From Dipetalonema caudispina (taxonomy: Eukaryota; Nematoda; Chromadorea; Rhabditida; Onchocercidae): 64,000 nt of DNA. The stretch is taken from contig JABVXV010000009.1 of NCBI GenBank assembly GCA_013365325.1, forward strand, positions 186,001 through 250,000, in the 5' to 3' direction. The notes under the pieces are model-generated. The model was not told where the DNA came from, made no database searches, and was given only the letters and a program-made list of their open reading frames with translations. A program made the translations under genes and the position numbers. Shown here one piece after another: positions 40,631 through 54,100 of this stretch; within the stretch, counting starts at the first letter, position 1; each line of letters opens with the position of its first letter.

Positions 40631-42000
40631 TCAACAGATTATCAATAACTTGAAGAACGGTATCGCCAAGTCAGTGATGCTAATAGCACTTAAAAAGCAT
40701 GTCTCGCTTTGAGATACCACTGCATTTGTTAATTCTGTCGTAAAAATAAAATTTTGGGAAGTACATCGACTACTAACAATATAGCAACATTCTGCCATTG
40801 AATAATAACTTATTCTATTGTCAGACCAGGTAACTTTAATTATAGAGTTTACCGCCGGACCATCTATACTAAATTATTATTTCTTTGTATTTCCCATGTT
40901 TTGTTAGTTATTACATTCACAAAATCATACGCGTTGAAAGATAAATAAATAAAAAATATTCAGACCGACATTTTTCATTGCTGTTACAGTCTTCCTCCTA
41001 CTTTTTTAAATCTAACAAAACCCTCTCCGCAAGAGGTGTTTAACATTTAAAAGTTTTGAAATACAGACCGAATTTCATGTGAAAAGACTCTTTTGGCTGG
41101 AAAATTAAAATAGCAGTCTGAGAAACCGTACTATGTAATTTAAGTCATGCAGAATTTAAGTCCTGCACTTTTTCCAGTTTTGCAACAAGTAGGTACATAG
41201 ATCCATGGAAAAATGATGACAAAGAGAAAAGCAATTATACATTAAAGCATACTGTTCTAAGATCTCTTAATTAAAAACTGGTTCCTGGCGACCAGCTTTA
41301 TCAACTTTTTCTCTCTTTTCCACCTCTGATTTCAAATATCAGAACAGCACTTTTAGAACTGTATTGAGTATATAAGCATGTAAGAGTCAAAATTTACATT
41401 TCCTTCATAAAAACTCTTATAACATCACAGAAAATAGTCTTATAACAACATAGAAGCCATATTACAAGTAAAGGAGGAGGAAACAACCTGCAATATATTC
41501 CAACGTAATATTTTACTTACAATAAAAAATAGTTGGAATGAGAAAAACGATATAATCGGAGATTAGCAAGGCATCAAATTTAAAAGTTTAACAACGAATT
41601 ATGAAAAGAATTTCCCATTTCTATTAAATAAGCTCCGAAATACGATTGTTAACTGAACTGCTTTGGAATCTTTTTATGCTAGGAAAAATGTTCCAAGATA
41701 AAAAATAAGATAGTCGGCGATGAACCAATTTTTGATGGCAAAAAATCATTAACCATTGCCATTCGCAGAATACAGATAAAAGTGAATTCTTCTGACAATT
41801 TAGTAATAGAAATAAAAAACAAACCTCGAGAAATAATTATGAGGCAATAAAGTAAAAATTAAAAGATCAGAATAGTACTGAATAACTCATTTGTTAAACA
41901 TCTCGGATTCTAAATGGGTAACGTGATGGGTTTTTAAAGTGAAACAACAATGGATGTAGAAAATCGAAAAATTTACTAAAACGATAATAGCGATCAATCA

Positions 42001-45000
42001 TTACACATGACTGGGTCCAGGTGCTTCTTCTTCATCACTCCAATGATCCTCTTGCAATCTCGAAACTTTTTCTAGCAGTTGATCTGGAAGCTGCTCGTCC
42101 ATATCTGGACTCCAGATATGTATCATACGGTCATTCCCCGAACTTATAACCTGGATGATAGATATTTCTAATAACCAGCCAAAACTGATGATCCAAATAG
42201 TTCAAAAAAAAAAAAAACTCTGATTTTTTAAAATGAGTTGAAGTATCTTCACTAAAAACGCAATCTTCCCCTATCCTGAAGCAAAATAAAGATTTAATTC
42301 TGAATACAGTATTCCCCTACCTGATTGTACTTTTGGCGATATACACACGCGTTGACCCGTTGAAAATGACCCATAAGAAGGACACGGAAGTTTTCGTGAT
42401 CCTTCTTATCCAGAGTTAAAATAAGAACCTCATCACCTACAGGTGTGCAAGTTCGTAATACTCCATCATCCGAGCAAATGTCGAAACGAATGGATGGAGC
42501 GATTTTAGTAGTATATTCTTGAGGTAACTAGAAAAAAAATTCAAATTGTTAAAAGATAAAGAATCTCCGTTCACTCAGAAAGTTGGATTAGTGTCATAAA
42601 CAAAACTTACTCAAATCAAAAGAAAATTTGCTGCAACACTATTTAGTCAGTAAGTTGAAAACAACAGATATTTCGGAAAAAGTCTAAGAAGTTTCGAATC
42701 AGAACCTTCTAAACAACTCTTTTATACGATGAAAATGAAAAGATGAAATGTGTTCTGAGTTCTGAAAAATCAAAAAATACCCAAACACGATTCATTATTT
42801 CCATAGTATGAGCTCTCCAGACCGTGAAAGTATGATTAAGTGATAACGAAACCAAGTACAAGCCATCTTTTGAAAATCTCAAACCGCTAATACATTCAGC
42901 ACCGGAATCTTTACAGTGACATGAAAATCGGTTAGAAGGCGTCAGAGTCATTAAATGGCTTCTCGAACTTCTGTAAATTACTTTAAATAGATGAAATGTG
43001 TACTTATATTTGAATGAAAATGGACAAGAAACACAAAATTTTCAAACAGCCGTAGCAGCTTAGAAGATATCAAAATGAAAAAAAGTTATCTGGTGTATTT
43101 TTGAAAGAATTTTACTGACAAGCATTGACTACCTTTCTTGCTTTTTTTCCGTTCTACGTGTTCACATGAGTTAAAGAACATTAAAGTACTCAGAGAGTAT
43201 ATGAAAATATGTTGGATTATTATGAGGTTTAAGGTAAAAAAATATTGAAAATGTTAGCACTATAGGGAATATAATTAGAAGCTTGTAGATCATCTTAATG
43301 TGATATAAATATATCTCAGTTGGAAGACTGTTTAAACTACATAGAAGAAGACTGAAGAAGTATTACTATCTCGAAACGAATATCAAGGAATTATCTGTCA
43401 ATATATTAAAAGGAAATGATATCGAAACCAAAATTTCGAAATATGAATAATACTGAAAAGAAATGGATATAAACTTTTAAAAATATTCAGTAAAGGTGCT
43501 GAGAAGCAATCATATGAAAAATTATCTTAATTTCGAATTTTTCACCTGACGTCCCAAACCACAATGTTCCCACGAACAGAACCGGTAGTTAAAATGTTTC
43601 CGTTCTCTAAAGACCATCTTACCGATGAAACCCGTTCATCTGGCCATCTCAAATTCTGCGACGAGTCACCAGTTCTGAAAAAACAATACTATCGGAACTG
43701 AATAAACTTTCGAACGAAGAGTATTATGAGGTATACTAAAAGAGCCAACATTACTGCAATGATCAACTTAATAAACATTAACTACAATTGAATCTTATGA
43801 TTGTCAGAAATGATACAAAAAAAGTTTCGATTAATCATACAGCATAAGAAGAATTTTCTGACCTTAATGTAAATGATAATTTAAATTTTAGTTTTTCCTT
43901 AAACAGTCGATAGTAAAATGAATTACTAACGATAGTAAAATGAAATTATATGTCAAACACACCTGGGATCGATAAGAATGACATTTGATGTTAAATTTGC
44001 TATGGCTATCAATGGATTTCGTATAAAAGCATTACACCAATGCATTTCCGTTATTTCATTATCGAAGAAATATTCATCTACGACTTCAGATTTATTAGCA
44101 TCCCATAACTGAAGCAAATCACTGACATATTATTGAAATTTGACAAATGAAAAGTCACTATGAATTATGATTTTAGAGTGACGAAACTGTTGCAACTTGA
44201 AAGTTATTTTATATTGAATCCAACAACCACTAAGCTGAACGAATTCAGCAGTCACTGAATACCTGGTTTCTTAAAGGAAATGAATGTTACTTCACGCTCT
44301 TTAATTGTTTTATTAGTTTCTTAGCTTAAGCCAATTAAGACCGTCAGCAATAGTTATTTCGTTAATCGTTTAAATAATTTCAAGCACTGATTACATTTCT
44401 GCTAATCATACTCCGTTTGGTTGTGTAACAAGCTTTATATTCGTAAAGTGGAGATATGAACTGTAGAAACAGAAATTCTTTCAAACTGGATCTGCAAAAA
44501 AAAAGCCGCGAATCAACCTCAAAATTTGAGGTGGACTGGATACAAGCGAATTACACCTAGCCAGCCATAATCCACCACTTAATTTAATTTAAAAAAAAAA
44601 AGATAAACTAGCCTTCACTTTTCCAACTCTATCTGACGATATAAATGTGCTTGTATCCTGGGGATACCACTGACAGCACGTTATCAAAGATCCATGCAAA
44701 CTGAAAGGAAAAAAAGAATTCCAAATTAATACCAGGGTATCCTATAATGGAACTAGAACAAATGAAAAGAGATCTACAAAGACAAAAAAAATTATCAAAA
44801 TAACTTTTTAAGGCCATTTCCATAAAGTGAACGGACCATGCTGCGCGGCACGGGGTAACTGTATGTTCCACCCGACTCCGGCTATCGGTTGGGAACGGCC
44901 TTTCTAAATCCACGATGGATATTTCACCACGTGCTGCACCACATAACAAACTATAAATATATTTCTTATATTCAAATTTTAAGTCCACCAACATTTATCA

Positions 45001-45543
45001 CTACAATATAAACGAGTTTTTGAACATAGTATTTAGCCGAAAAATCCTATAACATAGCTTGAATTCCATGTGAAAACTCAATTAAATTTGCCTGGATCAC
45101 TTAGAAAATTTCATCTACATATAATTCGAAAGCTGTGTGGAACCATTCAATGTCACTACTTAAGCAAAAAGCTGAAGATGTATGCAAAAGATTTTTTACA
45201 TTTCATTTAGCAAGCTTGGAAAATCGACTTTTCGAGTCAAAAAAAAAGATTGGAAAACTTACTATCGGTTATCAACGGGATCTACATCCATGCTATGAAC
45301 TCCTGATGCTAACGATGAAGTAAATGGAATTTGTTGTCGCCAACTGATCCTAAACGTCAATATGATGTTAATTAGATGCCAAATTTTAGATTATGCTCTA
45401 AAATGTGCTCTGAGCAATCCAAAGCAAATGGATTGTATTGTCTTAAAAACATTACCTAATTACCTGAGATATTTCATCCTTTTTTCAATGACGTGTCGTT
45501 GAAGGTCGCACTTAAGTAATCCCGAGCGAGCGCTGTTACCCAT
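42001..45543 (-). CDS. csa-1: WD40 protein CSA/ERCC8 (Cockayne syndrome A homolog)
   Basis: Nine exons, read downward: 45464-45543, 45263-45349, 44837-44950, 44613-44700, 43963-44108, 43546-43674, 42787-42970, 42321-42527, 42001-42150. The product is 394 residues (human 396). CSA is the substrate receptor of a CUL4-DDB1 ubiquitin ligase that works at RNA polymerase II stalled on DNA damage. Landmarks aligning with human CSA include VHSMDVDPVDNRYLLCG (human INTLDIEPVEGRYMLSG), CCQWYPQDTSTFISS, LKGHY-like MGHFQRVNACVY, and the C-terminal DHWSDEEE (human DAWSSSDEE). VVWDVR is a WDxR motif of the kind used for DDB1 binding. Start chosen because MGNSARSGLL matches the human N-terminus in length; the upstream acceptor near 45600 suggests an SL site. 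Intron 4 appears to begin with GC (AAG|GCTAGT). The donor of exon 44837-44950 (TG|GTCCGT) is weak but is the one that keeps phase. Confidence 0.92.
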
Positions 45544-47221
45544 TATGTTGTGCCATAAGAAATAACGCGGTGAAAGACTTGAACCGGGGATGTTTTCTAA
45601 ATTATATTCCAAATTAAATGTGTGACAAAAATTAAAGATGAAGAAATGTTAATCATTGTTCTTTTTTTCAACATAATGTTCTAACAGCAATACTACCCTA
45701 TTATCAGATCATCAAAGTAACAGTTTTTTGCAAATTTTATTGTGAACCATTGTGACGTGTGGAAATTTTGCCATTTTGGGCGATGATACTGTTGTGGGCC
45801 TTGAGATCAAATGGGGTTGAAGGTATTCGTAGCAAATGTTTCTTCCGACGATGCTGAAATCCCGAATCTTAATCAAGAACATATTTCAATGACAATTATC
45901 GGATCTTATCTCGGTGACTGTAATGAAGATGCAAACAAAAAATCCCGTGCAGCAATCTATAGCTAACTTATCTCAACTTTATTTATAGCAACTAATTCCT
46001 CGATACAGAGTAAAAAAGTCATAAAAAAGATTTTTTACCTTGCTGGAGATCATACGTACTTCTTTGTACTCTATATAAGGCAATTATGAATGTTTGTTAT
46101 AGTCACAAATTCATTGTTCCTCATTGATTTCGAAGCTTAAATTATATAACACTTATTTTAAGAACAAATAAAAATTCATGCAGAGGACAAATGGAATTAA
46201 AAGAATGAATTATGTAACGATCTACGTAAATGACACCGTAAATACAACAAACGTGAGGCCCAGCCCTATTCCCCCGCCTATCAACTCCCGCGGACTATAA
46301 ACACCAGCTCCTCCCGCCTCTTCTTATAATCTTCGCAACTTATTGTTATTCTCTGCCTTTTATAATCTCACATATTCCTTTTTGTCTGGAACTCTCTCTC
46401 TCTACATTTTATTTTCATATCTGCATCATTGTTTGTGTTGCAATTCTTTTCAGGAATATATTTTCCGGAAGCTTTCTCTATCATATCCCAACGGAATATG
46501 ATGATTCGAGAGGAAATCTTGGAAATGTTTTAAGACGGTAAAGTACATTTTGCATTTGGTAGCATAGCTATGAATCACCATAAGGCTTGAAAGTCTTGAA
46601 TCTTTCAAAATAAAAAATACACAACAAATTCATTTGTCGAAAAATTGGTTACGCAAATATTTTTCGCTTTACGGCAAAGATGTCCAATATAACATTATCC
46701 AATAGAAAATTAAAATTCATAAGTGAAGCAAAGATAAAACATTCGTTCAGTAAAGTTGAGATTAATTTACAAATAATGCTTCCAAAAATAGTTTTCATGT
46801 AGCCCAGAGTTTGTATAATTCATTATCATTCTATTTATATAAGAATTATCAAATCAAATATTAAATCGACCTTTTACTTTCTAATTTTACATGAATATAT
46901 GCAAATTGTGGGCCTAGCCATAACTTGAAGCAAAGAAATGGGACAAAAAAGATATGATAGGAAAAGGCCTATATTTAGGCTATATCGACAGGAAATATTT
47001 AAGTTGCAAAATTTACTTTTTCCTTTTCTCGCGGAGAAATAATAAAATAAAATGAAAAGCATCGCAATAATGTGAATTTTCATGAACATTTAATGGAATT
47101 ATAGAGACGATTTGATGAAATTTCTTCATTATCTGATATAAAAGTTCGAATTCAATTAAAATATGACAAATACATAGTTAGCATTAACATATCAAGTAGT
47201 ATTTGTATTTTCATTTTTCTT
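45544..47221. other. Intergenic region with a GC-rich patch and possible exon
   Basis: About 1.7 kb between CSA and the carboxypeptidase, both on the minus strand. A locally GC-rich stretch at 46256-46321 has three CCCGC motifs around TATAAA at 46296-46301. It is followed by a CT-rich run and an exon-like segment at 46454-46537 bounded by TTTTCAG and GGTAAAG on the plus strand. No known family is encoded. Confidence 0.4.
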
Positions 47222-50200
47222 TTAAATGGGTCGATTGTTGAGGAATTGTTGAATAACATAATGCATTTGTGGTGCACGCCATTGTGGTGCCATATGTCCA
47301 GCACCACGAACAGTTAGGAATATTAAACCATTGTAGATAGTCTTGAAACCAGCTATTTGAGAATCAAAATTCCATGGTTGTTTTCTTCGTTTCCTCTATA
47401 AAATCAATCCTTTACAGAACTATCAGCAAAAAAAAAAAAAAAGAAAACTAACAAAATTAAATGCATGCATGAATGATTGTGGAATATCAATTTATCATTA
47501 GCTTATCATTTACAGTGTGAGTTAAAACTTCTAATAAGATTCAGAAAAGATACGGGCAATTTAAGTGAAGCGGAAAATTTTTGTCCCATAAGAAAATTGC
47601 ATGCGATATCAGTGTCACCATAGTACAATAGCACTCGAACGTCTGCTTTGATTATTTCCTTTATGAAAGGTGCCATATCGTCATATATTTTTTCATAGTC
47701 CAATATGATCTATAAAATGATCAGTTTATGAAAGAAATTAAAATTTAATTTAAAAGTTAGATGAATAATTGCATACAGAAGAGATCTTCTGGATTGTATT
47801 TGTACCAACCTCATCACTACATATATCCCATTTCGATAAATTCTCTGAGATATGCAACGCACTACGCACTTCAGCATTGTTCAGGTATTGGATTATTGCT
47901 GTATCATTTAGACAAGGTACATTTCCAGCAAGCGGATTTTTCCGCTGAAATGAGAAATGATTGGCGGAAATTTTGCAAAATTTTATGAAAATAGGAATTG
48001 AATATTTGCATATATTTCAGTTATAAAATGACTAATATTTGAGATTTTCAAAATTCAAAGTAAATTGCATTCTTCGGTTAAAAAAATATGTAAAAAGTTC
48101 AAATATATCGGCAAGATTTGAAGATAAATGTGATTTTTTTTTTAGTATTTACTATAAACAAAAGAAATAAACTCACCTTTAAATAGGTCAAAAGAGATTT
48201 CTGCGGTTTTTGCTTCATCACTGGCTTATTACTTTGAAGTAAATCAAAGGGTGGAGCAGTCAGACCAAATTTCATAGCTCGCATTCGGGATTTGTTTAAT
48301 TCAAAATTTGAATTACAGTCACGATACAAATCGTATGGATTTAGATTACTAGTCCATATAAATTCGAAAATTTCTTCAACCTTCAAAAAAGTTTTGTTCG
48401 AAACCGGTAAAAATTGATACAGAGATTGATGAAATGAATAGAATTTCATCTTTTAGAAATCGATACTACTACTATTTCAAGATATCATTAAATGATTCCT
48501 ACTGATTCGATCTTTTACCTCTTTATTATTATATAAAGATATAAGAAATTATTAGTTTAAAGGACGATTTTAAACCTTCTCGAAACACTCCATTTTGGTG
48601 ACATTTGTCAGCTCACATGTGCTAATACAGCCTTGACAACATTCTGTTTCCAGCGCATTCCACGTTTTCTCATCAACAATCCCATGATTATAGGCGAAAA
48701 TTATTGATGTATCGATATGTAGGGCCTCATTCAAGTATCCGTTTCCAATTGCGATGCCCTAAAAATTTTGTATTTCGATTTGTTGCACCGAAAATTAGCG
48801 AACCAATAAACCTCGTTTCGCAATTCACAGCTCGATATATCGGAAAAGAAAATTTAGATCCAGAATACGCATTTCAACGAATTACTTTACTTATCATTCA
48901 ATCAATTAATATTTATTTGTTTGTAAATCCCATTTCGTATTTCAGCATACATTATGGTGTGGTACGCGTGAGTTTTTTCAGATATACGACGTCGAAAAAG
49001 GCAAATAATTAAACTACCAAGTAGTTGAAAACTCAAACAACGTTAATATATCACAAATTAATAAATGGAAAACATTCCACAAAGTGGGAAGAAAAGGCGA
49101 AATGATGAGAAGAAACCTTAAGATTTATCGGGAATTCATCGCGACCTTGAATAATAAGAGCAGTGAGAGTTGGTACATAAATGCCAGCATAACTTTCTCC
49201 CATGATATAAACTGAATGATTACTGAAATCTGGGAAAGCTTTGAAAAATTCTTTGACTGCCACATAATTCTCCATGGCTGTCTAAAAGAATTAATTGAAA
49301 ATTAAAATTCAAAATAAAATAATAAAATGCATCCTTTACTATCATTTTCGCTATATGCTATTTTATGGCAAAGCAAGTGTGTAGAAACTACGATAAACGA
49401 GCATCATAAATTTTTTACGTTTCTGGTTTAAACCAAAAGCACTTATTTGAGTAATTTGATTAGATAATTTGAGTTATTTATTTGCATTAGGCATAATGAG
49501 AAAGTAAATGCTTAGTGGTGTAAAATGAATACGAAATCATAACACGGCAAAAATATTTCATCTATAACCAGTACCGCGAAATAAAATTAAGTGGAAATAA
49601 ATAGTTAAATAATTCAAAGTAAACAGAGCAAAAGTAATAAAATTGATTTGATCTTTCATTTATTCTAGAAATTTTTATCTTTCTCTCTCTACTCGTTCCA
49701 ACTTCTGTTATCTCAAACAGACTATCGTTAATAACGAATGTTTATTGATTTAATGAACTATTCCGAATTTCCCAAACTTTCGTCGATGATAACGAAATAT
49801 GGACATGGAGTTTTATCAATTAAAGGTAGAAAAATGATGCAGTTGGATAGGGTAGATGATAAATGTTAATGAGATTGTTAACAGTAACTGAAAGCAAAAT
49901 AATGTCATAATCTAAGAAGTGATTAAAATTGGTATGATTTGAGGAGAGAATTTTTCCACAAATTGAGCGATATGTAGGAAGATACAAAATGATGTTGCAG
50001 TAATGATCGGTAGCGTTTCAGAACCGAAACGGCAGCAAAAGTAATCGAATAGAACGGCAGTGAATTGCAGGGAATTAAATTTTTGGAAATAGAATGAAGT
50101 TTCCAAGAAGTTATTTTCAAATTGTACCTGATCATCATCAGTTTTAACATTTCCGTCGGTAGAATATGAATAACCGACGCCTGCAGGTGATTCTATATAA

Positions 50201-50834
50201 ACAATAGAAGCCATCTAAAATGAACTGAATTAGCATAGTGAAAGTCAATTTTTCAATTTTCTCAAGTAAAACTTTGAATTAGCCATTACAGCGTGTACAT
50301 ATTTACAGAAATCAACCTGATTCCATGCATAAGGATTGTGTCGAAGTGTCTTTCCATCATCGTTGATAAGATATGGACCCATTTCATTCAATAGGCCATC
50401 TAAGGATGAACAGCCAGGACCTCCATTGAACCAAAAAATCAGCGGATTTGTTTTTGTATTATCTTGTGATTCCACAAACCTGAATTAATTCCTCTTTATT
50501 ACAGTCAAATTCGAAATAGCGCAACATGTCGATACATATCATCTAGAAATCATTTTGCTTGCGAGAATTTCAAAAAGAGAATTACTAATTCAACCGATAT
50601 CATTCTAAAAAGTAATGATTGAATAAATTTTCTTTTTAATTATATAATTCTTAAATTTTTACCGTAATAATTTAGCAAAACTTACCAATAATGCAAATGA
50701 TGAGTATCTGAAACTTCAAAATATCCGGAATAATGTTTGAAATTTATTTCCAGATGTTCTGTTCCCGGAAGCTCCGTTATTTCTTCCATATTAACAACGC
50801 CAACCAAAAATATAAGCACCACTGCGTACCACAT
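47222..50834 (-). CDS. Serine carboxypeptidase, cathepsin A (PPCA) family
   Basis: Nine exons, read downward: 50686-50834, 50317-50479, 50128-50214, 49117-49281, 48576-48758, 48177-48380, 47810-47944, 47554-47709, 47222-47395. All are GT-AG with fitting phase, giving 471 residues (human cathepsin A precursor 480). An N-terminal signal peptide ([15 protein letters not shown]) sends the S10-family peptidase to the secretory or lysosomal route, where it removes C-terminal residues from peptides. The triad is complete: Ser163 in GESYAG, Asp396 in GDTDIACN, His448 in GAGHMAP. Also present are the oxyanion-hole motif [24 protein letters not shown], and the cysteine-rich [10 protein letters not shown] insert typical of the cathepsin A type. 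The window cannot tell whether it keeps the beta-galactosidase/neuraminidase-protecting role known from vertebrates. The intron between exons 3 and 4 (846 nt) is the longest. Confidence 0.95.
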
Positions 50835-51152
50835 GATGTCTTAGCAAAGGATGAAAAGCAATACAACAACCCTGAATATCTTAACACCTGTCGTTGAGCA
50901 GAAATCAAAGAACAAACAGTTATGAAAACAACTGTTGCTCATTGTTCATTCCAGCTAACAACTCTTGACCTTTGCCCTTCAAATGGCAATGTTATTCGAT
51001 TTGTACGTCTTTACAGCAGCATAATTGTTCTCGATGATCTATTTGATTCAATCAAGAATTAAAACAAAATTTTTATCATCGTTGATGATGTGAAAATCAT
51101 AGTCTTCTTCTAATTCAGTCTCAACCTACCATTAAACTTTAATTGTTACTAG

Positions 51153-51196
51153 AAAAGTGTTTTCACTTTTAACAAAATTTTGCATAAAAATTTTGT
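51153..51196. repeat. Two adjacent hairpins upstream of the carboxypeptidase
   Basis: AAAAGTG (51153-51159) pairs with CACTTTT (51164-51170). Directly next to it ACAAAATTTT (51172-51181) pairs with AAAATTTTGT (51187-51196). Both stems are perfect. They lie about 320-360 nt upstream of the carboxypeptidase start codon. Confidence 0.65.
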
Positions 51197-54100
51197 AAAA
51201 AGAATGAGTTTAACAAGACACAATATATCTCTTTGCCCAGGTATTAAATAAAATTTGAAATGAAACTTAAAAAGGAATCAATTAATCATCCTTTCAAGTT
51301 ACTAGAACTATTTACAATTTGAATATTGGATTAATTAATCCAACGGGAAAAGGAAAGTGCAGAATGAATTTTCACATCGAATTTAGAAATTTCTTTCCCG
51401 ATCAACAACACCGTTACCTATGCTGAACTGAATTAAAAGAAAATGTTATAATACTGATATCACTATTATCATTTTATCATATGACAAATATTTTTTCGAT
51501 TTTATTTGTGTACGACAAATTTATCCTATTGTTATCGATAAAAATTGCCTTTCTGGTGTAGATCAATTGATAAGTATGAAAATCAGTATGAATATTATTC
51601 AAGTTGACTTTGAAAGAATGTTAAGTTTGGTAAACAACTTGGAGGAAAAGCGCAATAATTTATTGATTTCTAGCAATTTTGTATTTCTTTTCAAAAATTT
51701 TGGATAAATGATCTGATAGTTCTCTTATGTGAACTTATGTATTAGAAATCGGTCTCTTTCCTCTCATCCATTTTTTTATTCATAATTTTTGTTATCAAGT
51801 AAATGCTAATTAGTAGAATGTTCTATCATCAGCTTAAATTTTGGACTGTCTGAAGAACACGGAGACAAAATTTCGGTTTTTTAAAGGCAAGGATACTGTA
51901 ATTATCGTCTTCATTCCGGTTATTTTATTACAAATCTTTGTGCTCTTTTTGACATCAGTAAAGTTGAGCAGTTATCGACCAATGACCATGTACTCCATTT
52001 TGCTGGTTAGTTCAAATAATGCTTATAATGTATTTTTTAACCATTGGTGTTTTGAAATATTCAAAATCAATGTAAAGCTGAAAATCAATATTGATAATCA
52101 ATATCGAAATATCATTAAAATCAAGGTCGATAAAATTCAATTAACAAGTAATATTTTCTTAACAGACAATATTTTCCCACTGCTTTAAATCGGAAACTTT
52201 TTTCTCGGTAAGAAAATAATATTCAGATTGCTAAACAATAAACTTAGTCTGTGAATTCGTTTTATCGGCTAATCATAGATTCATTTCAATTTTTCAATTG
52301 AAGAGGTGCACTGCTAAATGGTCAACACTGGCATTTAAAATAAAAAAATTATTTTTGACTTTTAAAAAATATCGGTTCAACATTTTTCAGTTAAAATTTG
52401 TACCTATTTGAATCCAAATTTCATTACTTCCTCAATTTTTAAAAAGATGTATTCAGAAAAATATTAGTGAGGACCTTTCAGGAAAGTTTTATGATAAAGT
52501 GTTGTCCTTGTTGACTGCTTTTATTTACCGTTTAGTAATAAATGAAAGAATAAAAACGTTTTACGTCAAAATTTAATTCGGTAGAAAAATGAAACTTCCT
52601 CTATAAATAATGCTTTTTTTTCATTTTACCTATTAATCTTGTTGCATTTTTGATAAACTTTGTCAAAAACTAAATTCTATGAAATTTTACTGAACTTAAG
52701 TATTCTGTCATCTTCGATTCGTGAAACGATCCTGTAGAAATATTTTTTTTGCAATTTTATCAAAGTTTCTATGTATTCATTTTAGTGTTTATACGAAAAC
52801 TAAAATTAACATGACAGAAAGAAAAATTGTAGTACAAAACTCTTTCCAAATTTCATTTTGTAAAAATCTTACCTCCATAAATTCTTTGGCAAGATAAAAG
52901 AAATAGTAAAAAATAATAACTCAAATTTTAATCTAATGATATTCCTGCATCCCACTTTTTTGTGCTAATTTCAGATTCCATAAATTATAAGTGAAATTTC
53001 GTGTCATTGAAGTTTTCCTGAACAAATCATAGATATTTGATCCCCTCATTACTGTATCCTACCGATATTAACTTTGTGAAACGAAATTCAATCACCAAAA
53101 TCCCTCTTTAAAACTCGGCTTAATGTTGGCGGTTAATTGTCCAGTTCTGGTTTAACTGAATATTTCATCATTGCACAAACTAATTGGTCTCAAATTTTCA
53201 ACATCATTACTTGCAACAACGAATAACAATTCTTGTCATTCTACTACTGCATTATGGATAATAAAATGATAATTGATATTAGCTAAGATGCATCATTATT
53301 AGCCAAAGTAATGATTAAACCTCAAATATTAGGGAATTTCACTATGAAATAAGGTTGTGTCAGATTAAATGGAAGACTGAATTGCCAAATTTTATTAAAG
53401 ATCATTCCTTCGACTTCGGAGTTTTTTTAACTTTTTTTTTAATAATTACTATTGCTGAATCAAAATTGCAATCACATTTAAAGAGATCATCGAGTGCTGT
53501 CACATTGAATTGATGTTGCGTTCAGAGGAAAGGTAATAGGAGGAAAAGAAGAAAGAGGTGGAGGAAGAAGAGAAGGAAAAAAGGTAAGAATACGAAATAA
53601 TACTATAAATCGCCGACGTCCGCCGATAATCCATGTTTAGAAAAGATAGGACAAACGCAATGACTGTCATTTCATTCCCTCAATATTTTTATTTATCTTT
53701 TTAAATCATTTTTCATTCCTCATTATATTTTTTGGAATTTTTATAAAATGTCTGCAATTATACGGCTGCATTTCTAAAGTTGCAAATTTTTGAAAGTTAT
53801 ATATGTTGCGCATTTGTTCCTTAGAATGGTACTTAAGCACTACAACTTCTTTATTCTAATAATTTGCGTTTGAAACTTCCTGAGGCAAATGCTACTTATT
53901 TGCAAATCTTTTTTAATAAACATCTTGAAGGAGCAAAATTTAATTCTAATTTCAGCATAATATTCCGTATTTCTTTCACTGATTATTTTGAAATTAGCTG
54001 TTGTATGTTTGGAAATAGTACTTCGAACTTGTTTACAACTGGTTATTTTTTTTTCTTTTTTTTTTTTGAGAAAGAATTCAATCCTTTTTCTTTTTGTCTT

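Larger units (their letters stand above)
39892..42000. other. Intergenic region between convergent genes
   Basis: About 2.1 kb between the 3' ends of the Thr/Ser-rich protein gene (+) and CSA (-). It should contain both 3' UTRs. A 10-bp perfect hairpin lies at 40604-40630. No further gene was recognised. Confidence 0.55.

Noticed and set aside
45780..45870. Minus-strand segment HRRKKHLLRIPSTPFDLKA, a possible CSA upstream exon
   Set aside because: It follows a TTTCAG acceptor, but no good donor links it to the CSA first exon, and CSA already has its full normal length without it.
51841..52188. 115-codon plus-strand frame with a hydrophobic segment
   Set aside because: One possible helix but no recognisable family, no acceptor and donor pair, and biased Ile/Asn/Lys content typical of AT-rich noise.
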